Source of the DNA: Acidobacteriaceae bacterium
GTDB taxonomy: Bacteria; Acidobacteriota; Terriglobia; Bryobacterales; Bryobacteraceae
Reading direction: 5' to 3'
Assembly (NCBI GenBank): GCA_019233755.1
Contig: JAFAMD010000066.1
Location: 19,882 to 83,881, forward strand
Length of the DNA stretch: 64,000 bases
In this document: positions 25,860 to 33,395 of the stretch, in pieces
Layout: every line of letters begins with the position of its first letter
Numbering within the stretch: the stretch's first letter is position 1
Notes under the pieces: generated by a model
Database searches by the model: none
Seen by the model: the letters and a program-made list of their open reading frames with translations, nothing else
What the model was told of the DNA's origin: nothing
Translations under genes and position numbers: made by a program

Positions 25860-26973
25860 AACAGCGATCCTCCAGTTCTGTTCGGACACGCTCAAACGCG
25901 GCGACGCAGAGTTCGTTCTCTTCCGCCGTTCCGATGGATACGCGAAGGCAGTGCGGGAGGCCGGTCGCCGCGAGCAGCCGAATGATGATGCCTTCGCGCA
26001 GAAGGGAGTCGAAGGTTTGTACGGCTTGCGTTTCGGAATCGAGCACAAGCATGACGAAGTTTGCCGCTGACGGTACAACGACGTAGCCGAGCTTGCGGAG
26101 AGACCTGCTCACAAAGGCAAGCCCTTGCGCATTGTTCGCCAGCGTTCTCGCCACGAATTCGGAATCATCGAGGGCGCCAAGTGCGGCAGCGGAAGCAACT
26201 CCGCTCGGTTCAAACGGCAGCTTCAATTTCAGCAGCACAGATATAAGATTTTCGTGTGCGAAGCCGTAACCGATGCGGGCAGCAGCCAAACCGTGCAGCT
26301 TCGAGAATGTCCGCAGCGTGATGACGTTGTCGAAGCGGTACTGCAGGGAGTCCGGATAGGCAGGCCGGTCGGCCGCGAATTCGAAATACGCTTCATCAAG
26401 GATGATCAGCACTCGCTGCGGCACGCGGCTATAGAACTCTTCGAATTCCTCACGCGTGAAATACGTTCCGGTCGGGTTGTTCGGATTCGCGAGATAAATC
26501 AGTTTTGTGTTGTCCGTGATGGCGTCGGCAAGGCGTAGAAGATCGTAACGCCAATTGCAATAGGGCACAGCCTGATACTTGACGCCCCTGCTGTGGGCCA
26601 GGACCTGGAAGCCGAGAAAAGCGGCCTCCGTAGTGAGCACCTCGTCGTTGTCCTTGAGAAACGCACGAACAATATCGGCCATGATGCCTTCGCTGCCGGC
26701 GCCGGCGATCACGTTCTCTGGTTTGAGATGGAAGCGTTCGGCGAGTTTACGGCGAAGAACGAGACCGCCGTCAGGGTATCGCGCGAGGTCGGCAAGACTG
26801 CGCCGGGCGGATTCGATGGCGAGCGGTGAGACCCCGAGCGGATTTTCGTTCGATCCGAGCTTCACCACACCGGTCAGGCCGAACCGCTCCTGGATCTGTT
26901 CCGGGCTGAGACCGGGCTCATAGGCGCGCAAGGCCTGGATGTGCGGCGGAACGAGCAAATCAGTCAACTGCAA
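25843..26973 (-). CDS. HisC-like PLP aminotransferase, probable aromatic aminotransferase
   Basis: This 376-residue fold-type I aminotransferase resembles histidinol-phosphate aminotransferase. SNENPLG lies at 41-47, ANPNNPTGT at 162-170, the PLP-contacting DEAYFEF at 193-199, and the Schiff-base lysine is Lys225 in TFSKLHGLAAARIGY. HisC-family enzymes often accept tyrosine and phenylalanine. Coupling to hppD by a 17-base overlap, with no his genes nearby, suggests it turns tyrosine into 4-hydroxyphenylpyruvate. A dual role in histidine synthesis cannot be excluded. Confidence 0.88.
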   Translation of the reverse strand: MQLTDLLVPPHIQALRAYEPGLSPEQIQERFGLTGVVKLGSNENPLGVSPLAIESARRSLADLARYPDGGLVLRRKLAERFHLKPENVIAGAGSEGIMADIVRAFLKDNDEVLTTEAAFLGFQVLAHSRGVKYQAVPYCNWRYDLLRLADAITDNTKLIYLANPNNPTGTYFTREEFEEFYSRVPQRVLIILDEAYFEFAADRPAYPDSLQYRFDNVITLRTFSKLHGLAAARIGYGFAHENLISVLLKLKLPFEPSGVASAAALGALDDSEFVARTLANNAQGLAFVSRSLRKLGYVVVPSAANFVMLVLDSETQAVQTFDSLLREGIIIRLLAATGLPHCLRVSIGTAEENELCVAAFERVRTELEDRCYAASY

Positions 26974-26998
26974 AGGTATATGCTCCGTCGATTACAAG

Positions 26999-27013
26999 TA
27001 TACTCATTGTATA
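26999..27013 (+). promoter_or_regulatory. Candidate GntR operator between divergent tyrosine-catabolism genes
   Basis: TATAC (26999-27003) and GTATA (27009-27013) are inverted around TCATT, 12 bases before the regulator start and 26 bases from the divergent aminotransferase start. A related GGTATA lies at 26975-26980. GntR/FCD proteins bind short palindromes of this size, so the site could control both transcripts. Regulator identity at this site is inference. Confidence 0.4.
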
Positions 27014-27024
27014 TTTGCCAGAAC

Positions 27025-27753
27025 ATGCCCACTGTCAAGAAGAAGATACCCTCCACTGGCACGCTGGTGGACCGAGCGTACCGTTTGCTGAAGCACGGCA
27101 TCCTGCATGGAGAATTTCCCGAGGGAAGTTTTCTTTCAGAGAGCGAGATTCTGTCGCGGCATGGGATCGGGAGAACACCTTTTCGAGAGGCATGCAACCG
27201 GCTCCATAACGAGCAGTTACTCGAGGTAGTGCCTCGCCGGGGCTATTTCGTGCCGGAGCTGAGCTTTCGCGGAGTGCGCGATCTTCTGGAAATGCGCATC
27301 TTGCTGGAGGGAGTGGCAGCGGAACTGGCGACGCTGCGCGCGGAGCCGCACGAAATAGATGTTCTCGAGGGGTTTTACAAAGACGCGCTGGAGGCCGCTC
27401 GCATGCCGAATGGTCTGGACGCGTTCATCGAAGCGAATCAGGCGTTCCATCTTCAGATTGCGCGCATGACTCACAACCGCGAAGTTGAGACGGCGGTACG
27501 CGGGATCTTGGAACGCTCGACGCGGCTCGTCTACCTGGCGGCGAGCGGCTCAAAGGAAGTGCCCCGCGACATCGAGAGCCTCTTGAAGCCGATTGTGAAT
27601 GCAATCCGGAAGAAAAATGCGGCGGCCGCACGCGAAGGCGTGGTGGCCGATATAGCGCAAGGGCAGCTCAATGCACTGGGCAGAGATGTATGGACCACGA
27701 CGGCGGGCGTTCGGAATGATGAGATGCTGAGCAGAAGACGAGAGGAGGTTTGA
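27025..27753 (+). CDS. GntR family regulator, FadR/FCD subfamily
   Basis: The 242-residue regulator has a GntR winged helix at about residues 12-75 (ILHGEFPEGSFLSESEILSRHGIGRTPFREACNRL) and a helical FCD ligand domain from about 85 to 215, whose metal-binding His/Asp residues fit DAFIEANQAFHLQIA. ATG 27025 is preferred over an open frame starting inside the divergent gene. The following homogentisate dioxygenase starts one base after its frame ends, so it likely controls the tyrosine genes on both sides, with a pathway intermediate as effector. Confidence 0.88.
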   Translation: MPTVKKKIPSTGTLVDRAYRLLKHGILHGEFPEGSFLSESEILSRHGIGRTPFREACNRLHNEQLLEVVPRRGYFVPELSFRGVRDLLEMRILLEGVAAELATLRAEPHEIDVLEGFYKDALEAARMPNGLDAFIEANQAFHLQIARMTHNREVETAVRGILERSTRLVYLAASGSKEVPRDIESLLKPIVNAIRKKNAAAAREGVVADIAQGQLNALGRDVWTTTAGVRNDEMLSRRREEV

Positions 27754-28911
27754 ATGCCGGTATATCACTCTCTTGGCGAGATACCTTCGAAAAGGCACAA
27801 GGTCTACCGGAAGCCCAATGGTGAACTTTACGCGGAAGAACTGATGGGCAATATGGGTTTCGTGGGTCCGTCGTCGCTGCTCTATCACGTGCGCCGGCCG
27901 ACAGCGGTGCGTGCCATTCGCGCGGTGAAGGCGCTGAAGCAAGAGGCCGCCCCCCCGGAGCCACTGCGGCATCGGCATTTCCGCACGAAGCAACTGGAGC
28001 AGACCGGCGATGTTTTCGCCGACCGCATTCCACTCGTCTTCAACCGCGATGTTTCGCTGTCGATTGTGAGTCCGGCCGCGGACATAAGCGACTTTTACCG
28101 GAACGCTCAGGGCGATGAGATTGTGTATATCAGCGAAGGCGAGGGCGCGCTGGAATCACCTTACGGCGTGCTGCCATTCATCGAGGGCGATTATGTCGTA
28201 ATTCCGCGCGGCATCCTCCACCGGTATCGGTTCACCTCGCCTCAACGAGTGCTGCTGGTTATCGAGAGCGCAGGCTATGTGCGAACGCCGAAGCGGTATC
28301 GGAATGAATATGGCCAGTTGATGGAATCGAGCCCGTATTCGGAGCGAGACATCCGGTGCCCGCAGTATCTGGAGACTCACGATGAAAAGGGCGATTTCAA
28401 GCTGCTGGTCAAAAAGGAGGATACGCTCACCGAGATGACGCTGGCCTATCATCCGTTCGATGTCGTAGGTTGGGACGGCTACTACTATCCGTGGGCGCTG
28501 AACATTCGCGACTTCGAGCCGCGCGTGGGACGCTTCCATCTTCCGCCGCCCACGCATCAGACCTTCGAAAGCGACGGGTTCGTGGTGTGTTCGTTCTGCC
28601 CGCGGCCATATGATTTCGATTCGGAGGCGGTGCCCGCACCGTACGCGCACTCCAACGTCATGTCGGACGAGCTGCTGTACTATGCGAACTCCGAATTCAT
28701 GAGCCGGAAAGGTATCGAGTACGGATCCATCACGCTTCATCCTGACGGCCTGGCGCATGGACCGCAACCGGGACGCACGGAAGCGTCGATCGGTCAAAAG
28801 CAGACGAACGAACTGGCGGTGATGATGGATACATTTCGCGGCTTGCAGGTTAGCCGCCAGGCCGCCGGCGTGGAAGACAAGGACTACTATCTCTCGTGGC
28901 TGGAATTGTAG
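27754..28911 (+). CDS. hmgA: Homogentisate 1,2-dioxygenase
   Basis: HmgA opens the homogentisate ring to maleylacetoacetate with Fe(II) and O2. The 385-residue protein is of the short bacterial type. Iron ligands by alignment with known enzymes are His299, Asp305 (or Glu306) in YAHSNVMSDE, and His335 in LHPDGLAHGP; the vertebrate enzyme has Glu at the middle position. The N-terminal cupin half contains GDEIVYISEGEG and PRGILHRY. GAGGAGG precedes ATG 27754. It is the first enzyme gene of the rightward tyrosine operon. Confidence 0.94.
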   Translation: MPVYHSLGEIPSKRHKVYRKPNGELYAEELMGNMGFVGPSSLLYHVRRPTAVRAIRAVKALKQEAAPPEPLRHRHFRTKQLEQTGDVFADRIPLVFNRDVSLSIVSPAADISDFYRNAQGDEIVYISEGEGALESPYGVLPFIEGDYVVIPRGILHRYRFTSPQRVLLVIESAGYVRTPKRYRNEYGQLMESSPYSERDIRCPQYLETHDEKGDFKLLVKKEDTLTEMTLAYHPFDVVGWDGYYYPWALNIRDFEPRVGRFHLPPPTHQTFESDGFVVCSFCPRPYDFDSEAVPAPYAHSNVMSDELLYYANSEFMSRKGIEYGSITLHPDGLAHGPQPGRTEASIGQKQTNELAVMMDTFRGLQVSRQAAGVEDKDYYLSWLEL

Positions 28912-29657
28912 CGCCCGCCTTTCAGGCTCTGCTTGCGCGATCGATTGATTATGCCGGCATGTTTCCGCCCGCGTCATTGTCTCGCGAAAGGGCGCTTTCG
29001 AATTACCGAGCTTATCGGACCGGGGAGAACGCCTGGATGCTGGGAAGGCTGGTGGTCAGGGCCAGCGAGCTGAAGGATGTGCCGGGCGAGTTCGACGGTT
29101 TGCTGTCGGTCTTGAGCGAAACGGATATAGAACGGGCGGGTGCCATGGAGACGAGCCGGGCGCTGCGGACGTCGAAACCTACTTACTGTGAAGTCCCGGT
29201 GGAGGGGTTGGACGAGGTGAAGCGGGCTGAGGGCTTCGCCAAGATACGGACTGGGGGAGTGACGGAGGAAGCGATTCCGTCGGTTGAGAGCGTGGCGAGC
29301 TTTCTTGTTGCGTGCGCAGAACGCCGGATTGCTTTCAAAGCGACAGCCGGCCTGCACCATCCGATTCGGGCGGTTCATGCGTTGACTTATGAAAGCAACG
29401 CCCCGCAGGCTTTCATGCATGGTTTTCTGAATGTTTTTCTAGCGGCGGCGTTCGCGTGGCATGGAAAGCAGAACGTCGAAGCTATTTTGGGCGAGACGGA
29501 CCCGAGTGCATTTCGTTTTGGAGATGCGGCGAGGTGGCGCGATTGGTCCCTGACTGCGGAAGAAGTGGCAATTGCGCGGAGCGAGTTCGTACACTCCTTT
29601 GGATCGTGTTCGTTTGAGGAGCCGGTGGACGAGCTGCGGGCCCTGCGATTTCTATGA
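28896..29657 (+). CDS. Conserved protein of unknown function in tyrosine catabolism operon
   Basis: This 253-residue soluble protein starts at a GTG that overlaps the hmgA stop by 16 bases and ends overlapping fahA by four, so it is made with both. It is not a known maleylacetoacetate isomerase: no glutathione-transferase or SSCSWRVR-like motif is visible. Distinct segments are SIDYAGMFPPASLS at the N-terminus, KPTYCEVPVEGL, the FKATAGLHHPIR segment and FMHGFLNVFLAAAFAW. The alternating strand-helix pattern with FKATAG could suit a TIM-barrel-like fold. Similar sequences exist in other phyla as hypothetical proteins. The context suggests a role at or after maleylacetoacetate. Confidence 0.85.
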   Translation: MAGIVAPAFQALLARSIDYAGMFPPASLSRERALSNYRAYRTGENAWMLGRLVVRASELKDVPGEFDGLLSVLSETDIERAGAMETSRALRTSKPTYCEVPVEGLDEVKRAEGFAKIRTGGVTEEAIPSVESVASFLVACAERRIAFKATAGLHHPIRAVHALTYESNAPQAFMHGFLNVFLAAAFAWHGKQNVEAILGETDPSAFRFGDAARWRDWSLTAEEVAIARSEFVHSFGSCSFEEPVDELRALRFL

Positions 29658-30859
29658 TTGACGAAACGCACGATCCGCAACTGCGGAGTTGGGTGGAATC
29701 GGCGAACAGCGAGGGCTGCGATTTTCCAATACAGAATCTGCCGCTCGGCGTTTTTCAAGTGCGTGGCGAGGAGCGGCGGCGGCTGGGCGTAGCGATCGGC
29801 GATTTTGTTCTTGACGCGGGAGCCTGGCTTTCCGGAGAAACTCTGAACGGCTACCTGGAACTGCCGCGGACGCAGCGGAAAGACCTGCGGCGGGAGGTAA
29901 GCCGGGTACTGGCGGCGGGGGCGCCGGAAAAACCGTTGTTTGCGCAGGCTGATTGCCAGATGCTGCTGCCTGCAGTTGTCGGAGACTACACCGACTTCTA
30001 TGCGTCCATTCACCACGCGACGAACGTGGGGCGGATGTTCCGGCCCGACAACCCGCTGCTGCCGAACTACAAACACTTGCCGATTGCGTATCACGGGCGG
30101 GCTTCTTCGCTGGTGGTCAGCGGCAGCCCGGTGCGCCGCCCGTGCGGCCAACTCGGTGAGGGTCGTTTCGGTACATCGCGTGAACTTGACTACGAATTGG
30201 AGGTGGGTGCCTTTATCGGGCCTGGGAACACGCCAGGCCAGCCGATTCCGGTGAATCGGGCGGAGGAGCACATCGCGGGCGTCTGCCTGGTCAACGACTG
30301 GTCGGCACGCGATATCCAGCGATGGGAGTATCAGCCGCTGGGTCCGTTTCTTGCCAAGAATTTCGCCACTTCGATATCGCCCTGGCTGGTGACGATAGAG
30401 GCGCTGGCGCCCTTCCGGGTGGAGACGAAAGGACACGATGTCCCGATACTGCCGTATCTGCGGGCGGTTGAGCCAGGTGGGTTCGATATCACCGTGGAGG
30501 CCTGGTTACGGACCAGGGACATGGGGCACGCAGTTCGGGTGAGCCAAGCATCCTTTAAAGATATGTATTGGACGTTCGGCCAGATGCTGGCGCATCATAC
30601 TTCAAATGGATGTCCGATGCGAGGGGGTGACCTGGTCGCGAGCGGAACGGTGTCAGGGCCGGATAAAGAGAATCGCGGGTGCCTGCTGGAGTTGACCTGG
30701 AAGGGGACCGAGCCGGTACGGTTGCCTAACGGCGAGGTGCGAACATTCTTGGAAGACGGCGATGAAGTGATCCTGACCGGGTATTGTATGCGTGAGGGGT
30801 TCCGGCGGATCGGATTGGGCATGTGTCAAGGAACTATTGTCGGGAACGGACAGGTTTGA
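29654..30859 (+). CDS. fahA: Fumarylacetoacetase
   Basis: The enzyme hydrolyses fumarylacetoacetate to fumarate and acetoacetate, the last step of tyrosine breakdown. The 401-residue protein has the N-terminal SH3-like domain and a FAH catalytic domain. Asp114 and His121 in DYTDFYASIHHATNVG are the metal ligand and catalytic base; ELDYELEVGAFIG supplies further acidic metal ligands; and VNDWSARDIQRWEYQPLG is intact. It starts with ATGA overlap to the preceding gene. Its 3' end overlaps convergent motB by 26 bases. Confidence 0.96.
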   Translation: MIDETHDPQLRSWVESANSEGCDFPIQNLPLGVFQVRGEERRRLGVAIGDFVLDAGAWLSGETLNGYLELPRTQRKDLRREVSRVLAAGAPEKPLFAQADCQMLLPAVVGDYTDFYASIHHATNVGRMFRPDNPLLPNYKHLPIAYHGRASSLVVSGSPVRRPCGQLGEGRFGTSRELDYELEVGAFIGPGNTPGQPIPVNRAEEHIAGVCLVNDWSARDIQRWEYQPLGPFLAKNFATSISPWLVTIEALAPFRVETKGHDVPILPYLRAVEPGGFDITVEAWLRTRDMGHAVRVSQASFKDMYWTFGQMLAHHTSNGCPMRGGDLVASGTVSGPDKENRGCLLELTWKGTEPVRLPNGEVRTFLEDGDEVILTGYCMREGFRRIGLGMCQGTIVGNGQV

Positions 30860-31601
30860 CTGCCGCCAGTGTTGTGACCGCAGGCGGGATAACCTGCGTA
30901 TACCCGACCACGATAGAAACGCGACGATTGGACGGATCCGTCGGGCGATTGGAAACGCGCAGGCGTTCATCGGCGAAGCCGCGGACTTCGGTTACCTGAT
31001 GCGACTTCAGACCGCCGGACTCCATGATGCGCCGGGCGGCGTTGGCGCGATCAGCCGAGAGTTCCCAATTAGAGTAGACGACGCTCTCGAACGGGTTCGA
31101 ATCCGTGTGGCCTTCGATCACTATAGGGTTTTTCAGCTTACCTAACTGGCGCGCAAGCTCGCAGAGGAGATCTTTCCCCTGCGGTGTTGGCGATGAATGA
31201 CCGTTTTCGAAGAACATTCCCTTGTCTGTTTCGATAAGTTCGATTCGTAAACCCTCGCCGGTCACGGTCATCAAGACATGATCCTTGAGTTTTGCGAACT
31301 CCGGGTTCTTGCGCAGAGCCTGCTCCAATTGGCCCTTGAGTAAGTTCATGTTGCTCTTGGTGATGGTTAGGCTTTCGCCGTTTCCCCCCATGGAACTGCC
31401 TGTTTGCGTTCCAATCCCCTTCGGATCGCGAAAATAACCTGCGATGGACTCCTGGACTTCCTGGCTGGTCGTCATAAGCCAGAGCACGATGAAGAGGGCC
31501 ATGAGGGCGGTGACGAAATCGGCATAAGCCACCTTCCAAGCGCCGCCGTGCGGGTGGGAGCCGTGTTTTTTCCTTTTCTTGACGACAATGATTGGTTGCA
31601 C
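30834..31601 (-). CDS. motB: Flagellar motor stator protein MotB
   Basis: The 255-residue stator subunit has a short cytoplasmic tail, one membrane helix (WKVAYADFVTALMALFIVLWLM, with the proton-binding Asp in YADF near residue 28), a plug/linker, and an OmpA-like peptidoglycan-binding domain (IEGHTDSNPFES, LSADRANAARRIMESGG, VRGFADERLR). The start is GTG at 31601. It lies 10 bases after motA in the same transcript. The Asp points to a proton-driven rather than sodium-driven motor by family logic, though that is not proof. Confidence 0.94.
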   Translation of the reverse strand: MQPIIVVKKRKKHGSHPHGGAWKVAYADFVTALMALFIVLWLMTTSQEVQESIAGYFRDPKGIGTQTGSSMGGNGESLTITKSNMNLLKGQLEQALRKNPEFAKLKDHVLMTVTGEGLRIELIETDKGMFFENGHSSPTPQGKDLLCELARQLGKLKNPIVIEGHTDSNPFESVVYSNWELSADRANAARRIMESGGLKSHQVTEVRGFADERLRVSNRPTDPSNRRVSIVVGYTQVIPPAVTTLAAVKPVRSRQ

Positions 31602-31611
31602 GGATGGAAGG

Positions 31612-32481
31612 CTAAGCTGCGGCTGCTTCGGCTTTTGCGCGGAAGGATTCTTCCATTTCCTTGAAAGTGGGCCTCACGGCTGCGGGTATCGAGCGACGGG
31701 AAAACTCGACGGCAAGGATAGGAGCGGCTCCCCGCACAAACGCGATTAACCCAGTGCGAAGGGAATGATAATAATCCAGCTCGGCTTCGTTAGATCGAGC
31801 CATGCTGGCGGCCAGCGGCGACAGAAAGCCGTAGCAGAGCAGGATTCCGAGAAAAGTGCCGACGAGAGCCGCAGCCACCTTCTTGCCGATCTCGGCAGGG
31901 GGCCCTCCGAGAGAACCCATAGTGATGACGACGCCGAGGACGGCGGCGACGATTCCCAGGCCGGGAAGAGCATCGGCTACCGTGGTGAGTGCTGTCACAG
32001 GCTGAGTGACCTCCTTGTGGTGGACCTCCAGGTCGAGTTCGATCATCTGGTCGAGATCGAAGTGCGACACCGTACCGGACATGGCTGTTCGCAGCGTGTC
32101 GCAGATGAAGGCCAGCACATGATGTTCAGCGGCGATAGCAGGATAGTTGCTGAAGATGTCGCTTTTTTCGGGCTCCTCGACGTCTGACTCGATGCCGGTG
32201 AGGCCTCCTTTTCGTCCACGCTTGAACAACTCATTCAGCATGCGCAATGTCATGAGATAGCGTTCCTTGTTGTACTTGGACGGTTTGAATGCGGCCAGTA
32301 TGCCCTTGGCGATGCTCAGGATTACCGGAAGCGGATTGGCGATCAGCAAGGTACCGAGCGCCGCTCCGCCGATGATGATCAGTTCGGCGGGCTGAAGAAG
32401 GACCTTTACATTCCCGTGTTCAAGGAGATAGCCGCCCAAGATGGCTCCGATGACGACAATGACGCCGATGATGGAAAACAT
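31612..32481 (-). CDS. motA: Flagellar motor stator protein MotA
   Basis: The 289-residue protein has four membrane helices, two at the N-terminus (residues 1-50) and two after the cytoplasmic domain (about 165-220: LPGLGIVAAVLGVVITMGS and GTFLGILLCYGFLSPLA). The cytoplasmic loop includes RKGGLTGIESDVE, which contacts FliG in the family. It forms the ion channel with MotB. A sigma-28-type promoter and a hairpin lie just upstream of ATG 32481. Confidence 0.94.
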   Translation of the reverse strand: MFSIIGVIVVIGAILGGYLLEHGNVKVLLQPAELIIIGGAALGTLLIANPLPVILSIAKGILAAFKPSKYNKERYLMTLRMLNELFKRGRKGGLTGIESDVEEPEKSDIFSNYPAIAAEHHVLAFICDTLRTAMSGTVSHFDLDQMIELDLEVHHKEVTQPVTALTTVADALPGLGIVAAVLGVVITMGSLGGPPAEIGKKVAAALVGTFLGILLCYGFLSPLAASMARSNEAELDYYHSLRTGLIAFVRGAAPILAVEFSRRSIPAAVRPTFKEMEESFRAKAEAAAA

Positions 32482-32506
32482 TCCTGAGTGCGAACCCTCA
32501 GGGAAG

Positions 32507-32534
32507 TTATCGGTGAAGGGAAGGTGAAGTCTTA
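32507..32534 (-). promoter_or_regulatory. Sigma-28-type promoter for motAB
   Basis: On the reverse strand TAAGACTT (32534-32527), a 12-base spacer and ACCGATAA (32514-32507) resemble the FliA consensus TAAAGTTT-N11-GCCGATAA. It lies about 25 bases before motA. Between it and the start, CCTGAG/CTCAGG (32483-32488 and 32497-32502) can form a 6-bp hairpin next to the start codon. Confidence 0.55.
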
Positions 32535-32567
32535 GGAGGATTGAGACGGGCCGCTGCGTGATTGCTT

Positions 32568-32594
32568 CTAAATCCAGGCCAGGGATGTCGATAT
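32568..32594 (+). promoter_or_regulatory. Sigma-28-type promoter for fliS
   Basis: CTAAATCC (32568-32575), an 11-base spacer and GTCGATAT (32587-32594) match the layout of the stronger flgM promoter in this window. The leader before TTG 32612 would be only about ten bases, with the GGAGG at its 5' end, so this is tentative. Confidence 0.4.
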
Positions 32595-32611
32595 GAAACC
32601 CGGAGGCAGCC

Positions 32612-33094
32612 TTGGCATACCCCGATCCGTACCAAGCCTATGCAGAGGGAAGTATTTTGAACGCAACGCCAGCAGCGCTAATCGTGGTGCTCTATGAAAC
32701 AGCGATCGCGGCCATTGGGCGGGGAGAGGAGTGCCTGGAAAAGGGAGATATCCGGGGCCGGGGGAAGGCGATTACAAATGCGATGAGTGCCATTACAGAA
32801 CTGCTTGTCTCCCTGAATCACGAAAAAGGGGGCACCTTGAGCAAGAATCTGCAGCAGATGTACGTTTATATGCACAAGCGCTTGCTCGAAGCGCATGCCC
32901 GCGAGAGCCGGGAGCCGATGGAGGAAGTAAAGGGTCTTCTTGTGAAGTTATTGCAAGCCTGGCGGAAAGTGGCGGAAGAGCCGGTGAAGGCAGAGAACGC
33001 TGCGGCGGAGGCGCCCGTGGTTGCGAGTGAACGCGCTGCAGGCTATTGGGATGAAGCAGCGGAGCGGGTTTCGAGCTTTTCCGCCGAATTCTGA
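32612..33094 (+). CDS. fliS: Flagellin export chaperone FliS
   Basis: FliS binds the C-terminus of flagellin in the cytoplasm and delivers it to the export gate. The 160-residue protein is longer than the usual 125-135 because of an Ala/Glu-rich tail. The FliS core is clear: DPYQAYAEGSILNATPAALIVVLYE at residues 4-28 and the LVSLNHEKGGTLSKNLQQMYVYMHKRL helix region. TTG 32612 is the start, with GGAGG six bases upstream. It sits away from fliC-fliD, where fliS is often found. The 3' end overlaps flgJ by 52 bases. Confidence 0.9.
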   Translation: MAYPDPYQAYAEGSILNATPAALIVVLYETAIAAIGRGEECLEKGDIRGRGKAITNAMSAITELLVSLNHEKGGTLSKNLQQMYVYMHKRLLEAHARESREPMEEVKGLLVKLLQAWRKVAEEPVKAENAAAEAPVVASERAAGYWDEAAERVSSFSAEF

Positions 33095-33393
33095 ACGGCA
33101 GCGAGGTGCGGTGACATCGCTTTTTCGATCATGTTGGCAAGTCCGAGGCCACCGCGGCCAGCGAGCGCGGAGGCGAACTGAGACTGCGCCATGTCCATGG
33201 CAGACTCGGAGCCGCTATCCTGATCATCACCCAGCCAGCCATCGCCCTCGCCTTCGCGCGCAGCTTTCAGCATCTCGCCTATCATTAATGCCTCAAACTG
33301 TTGCGCCGCTGTATGGAGCCTGACGGTTTTGTCTGCGGACGAAAGATCCGATCCGGATAGGGGCGGCAGGCTCGGTGACGCGAGCGGATTCAT
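33043..33393 (-). CDS. flgJ: Rod-binding protein, FlgJ N-terminal domain type
   Basis: This 116-residue protein corresponds to the rod-capping domain of FlgJ. The core is LHTAAQQFEALMIGEMLKAAR (residues about 26-46), followed by MDMAQSQFASALAGRGGLGLANMIEKAM. The C-terminal muramidase domain found in gammaproteobacterial FlgJ is absent, as in many phyla, so a separate enzyme must open the peptidoglycan. It follows flgI by two bases. Its 3' 52 bases lie antisense to the fliS tail. Confidence 0.85.
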   Translation of the reverse strand: MNPLASPSLPPLSGSDLSSADKTVRLHTAAQQFEALMIGEMLKAAREGEGDGWLGDDQDSGSESAMDMAQSQFASALAGRGGLGLANMIEKAMSPHLAAVQNSAEKLETRSAASSQ

Positions 33394-33395
33394 TG

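Noticed and set aside
29387..30436. 349-codon frame on the - strand
   Set aside because: Antisense to the unknown protein and fumarylacetoacetase genes, with composition typical of a shadow frame in GC-rich DNA.
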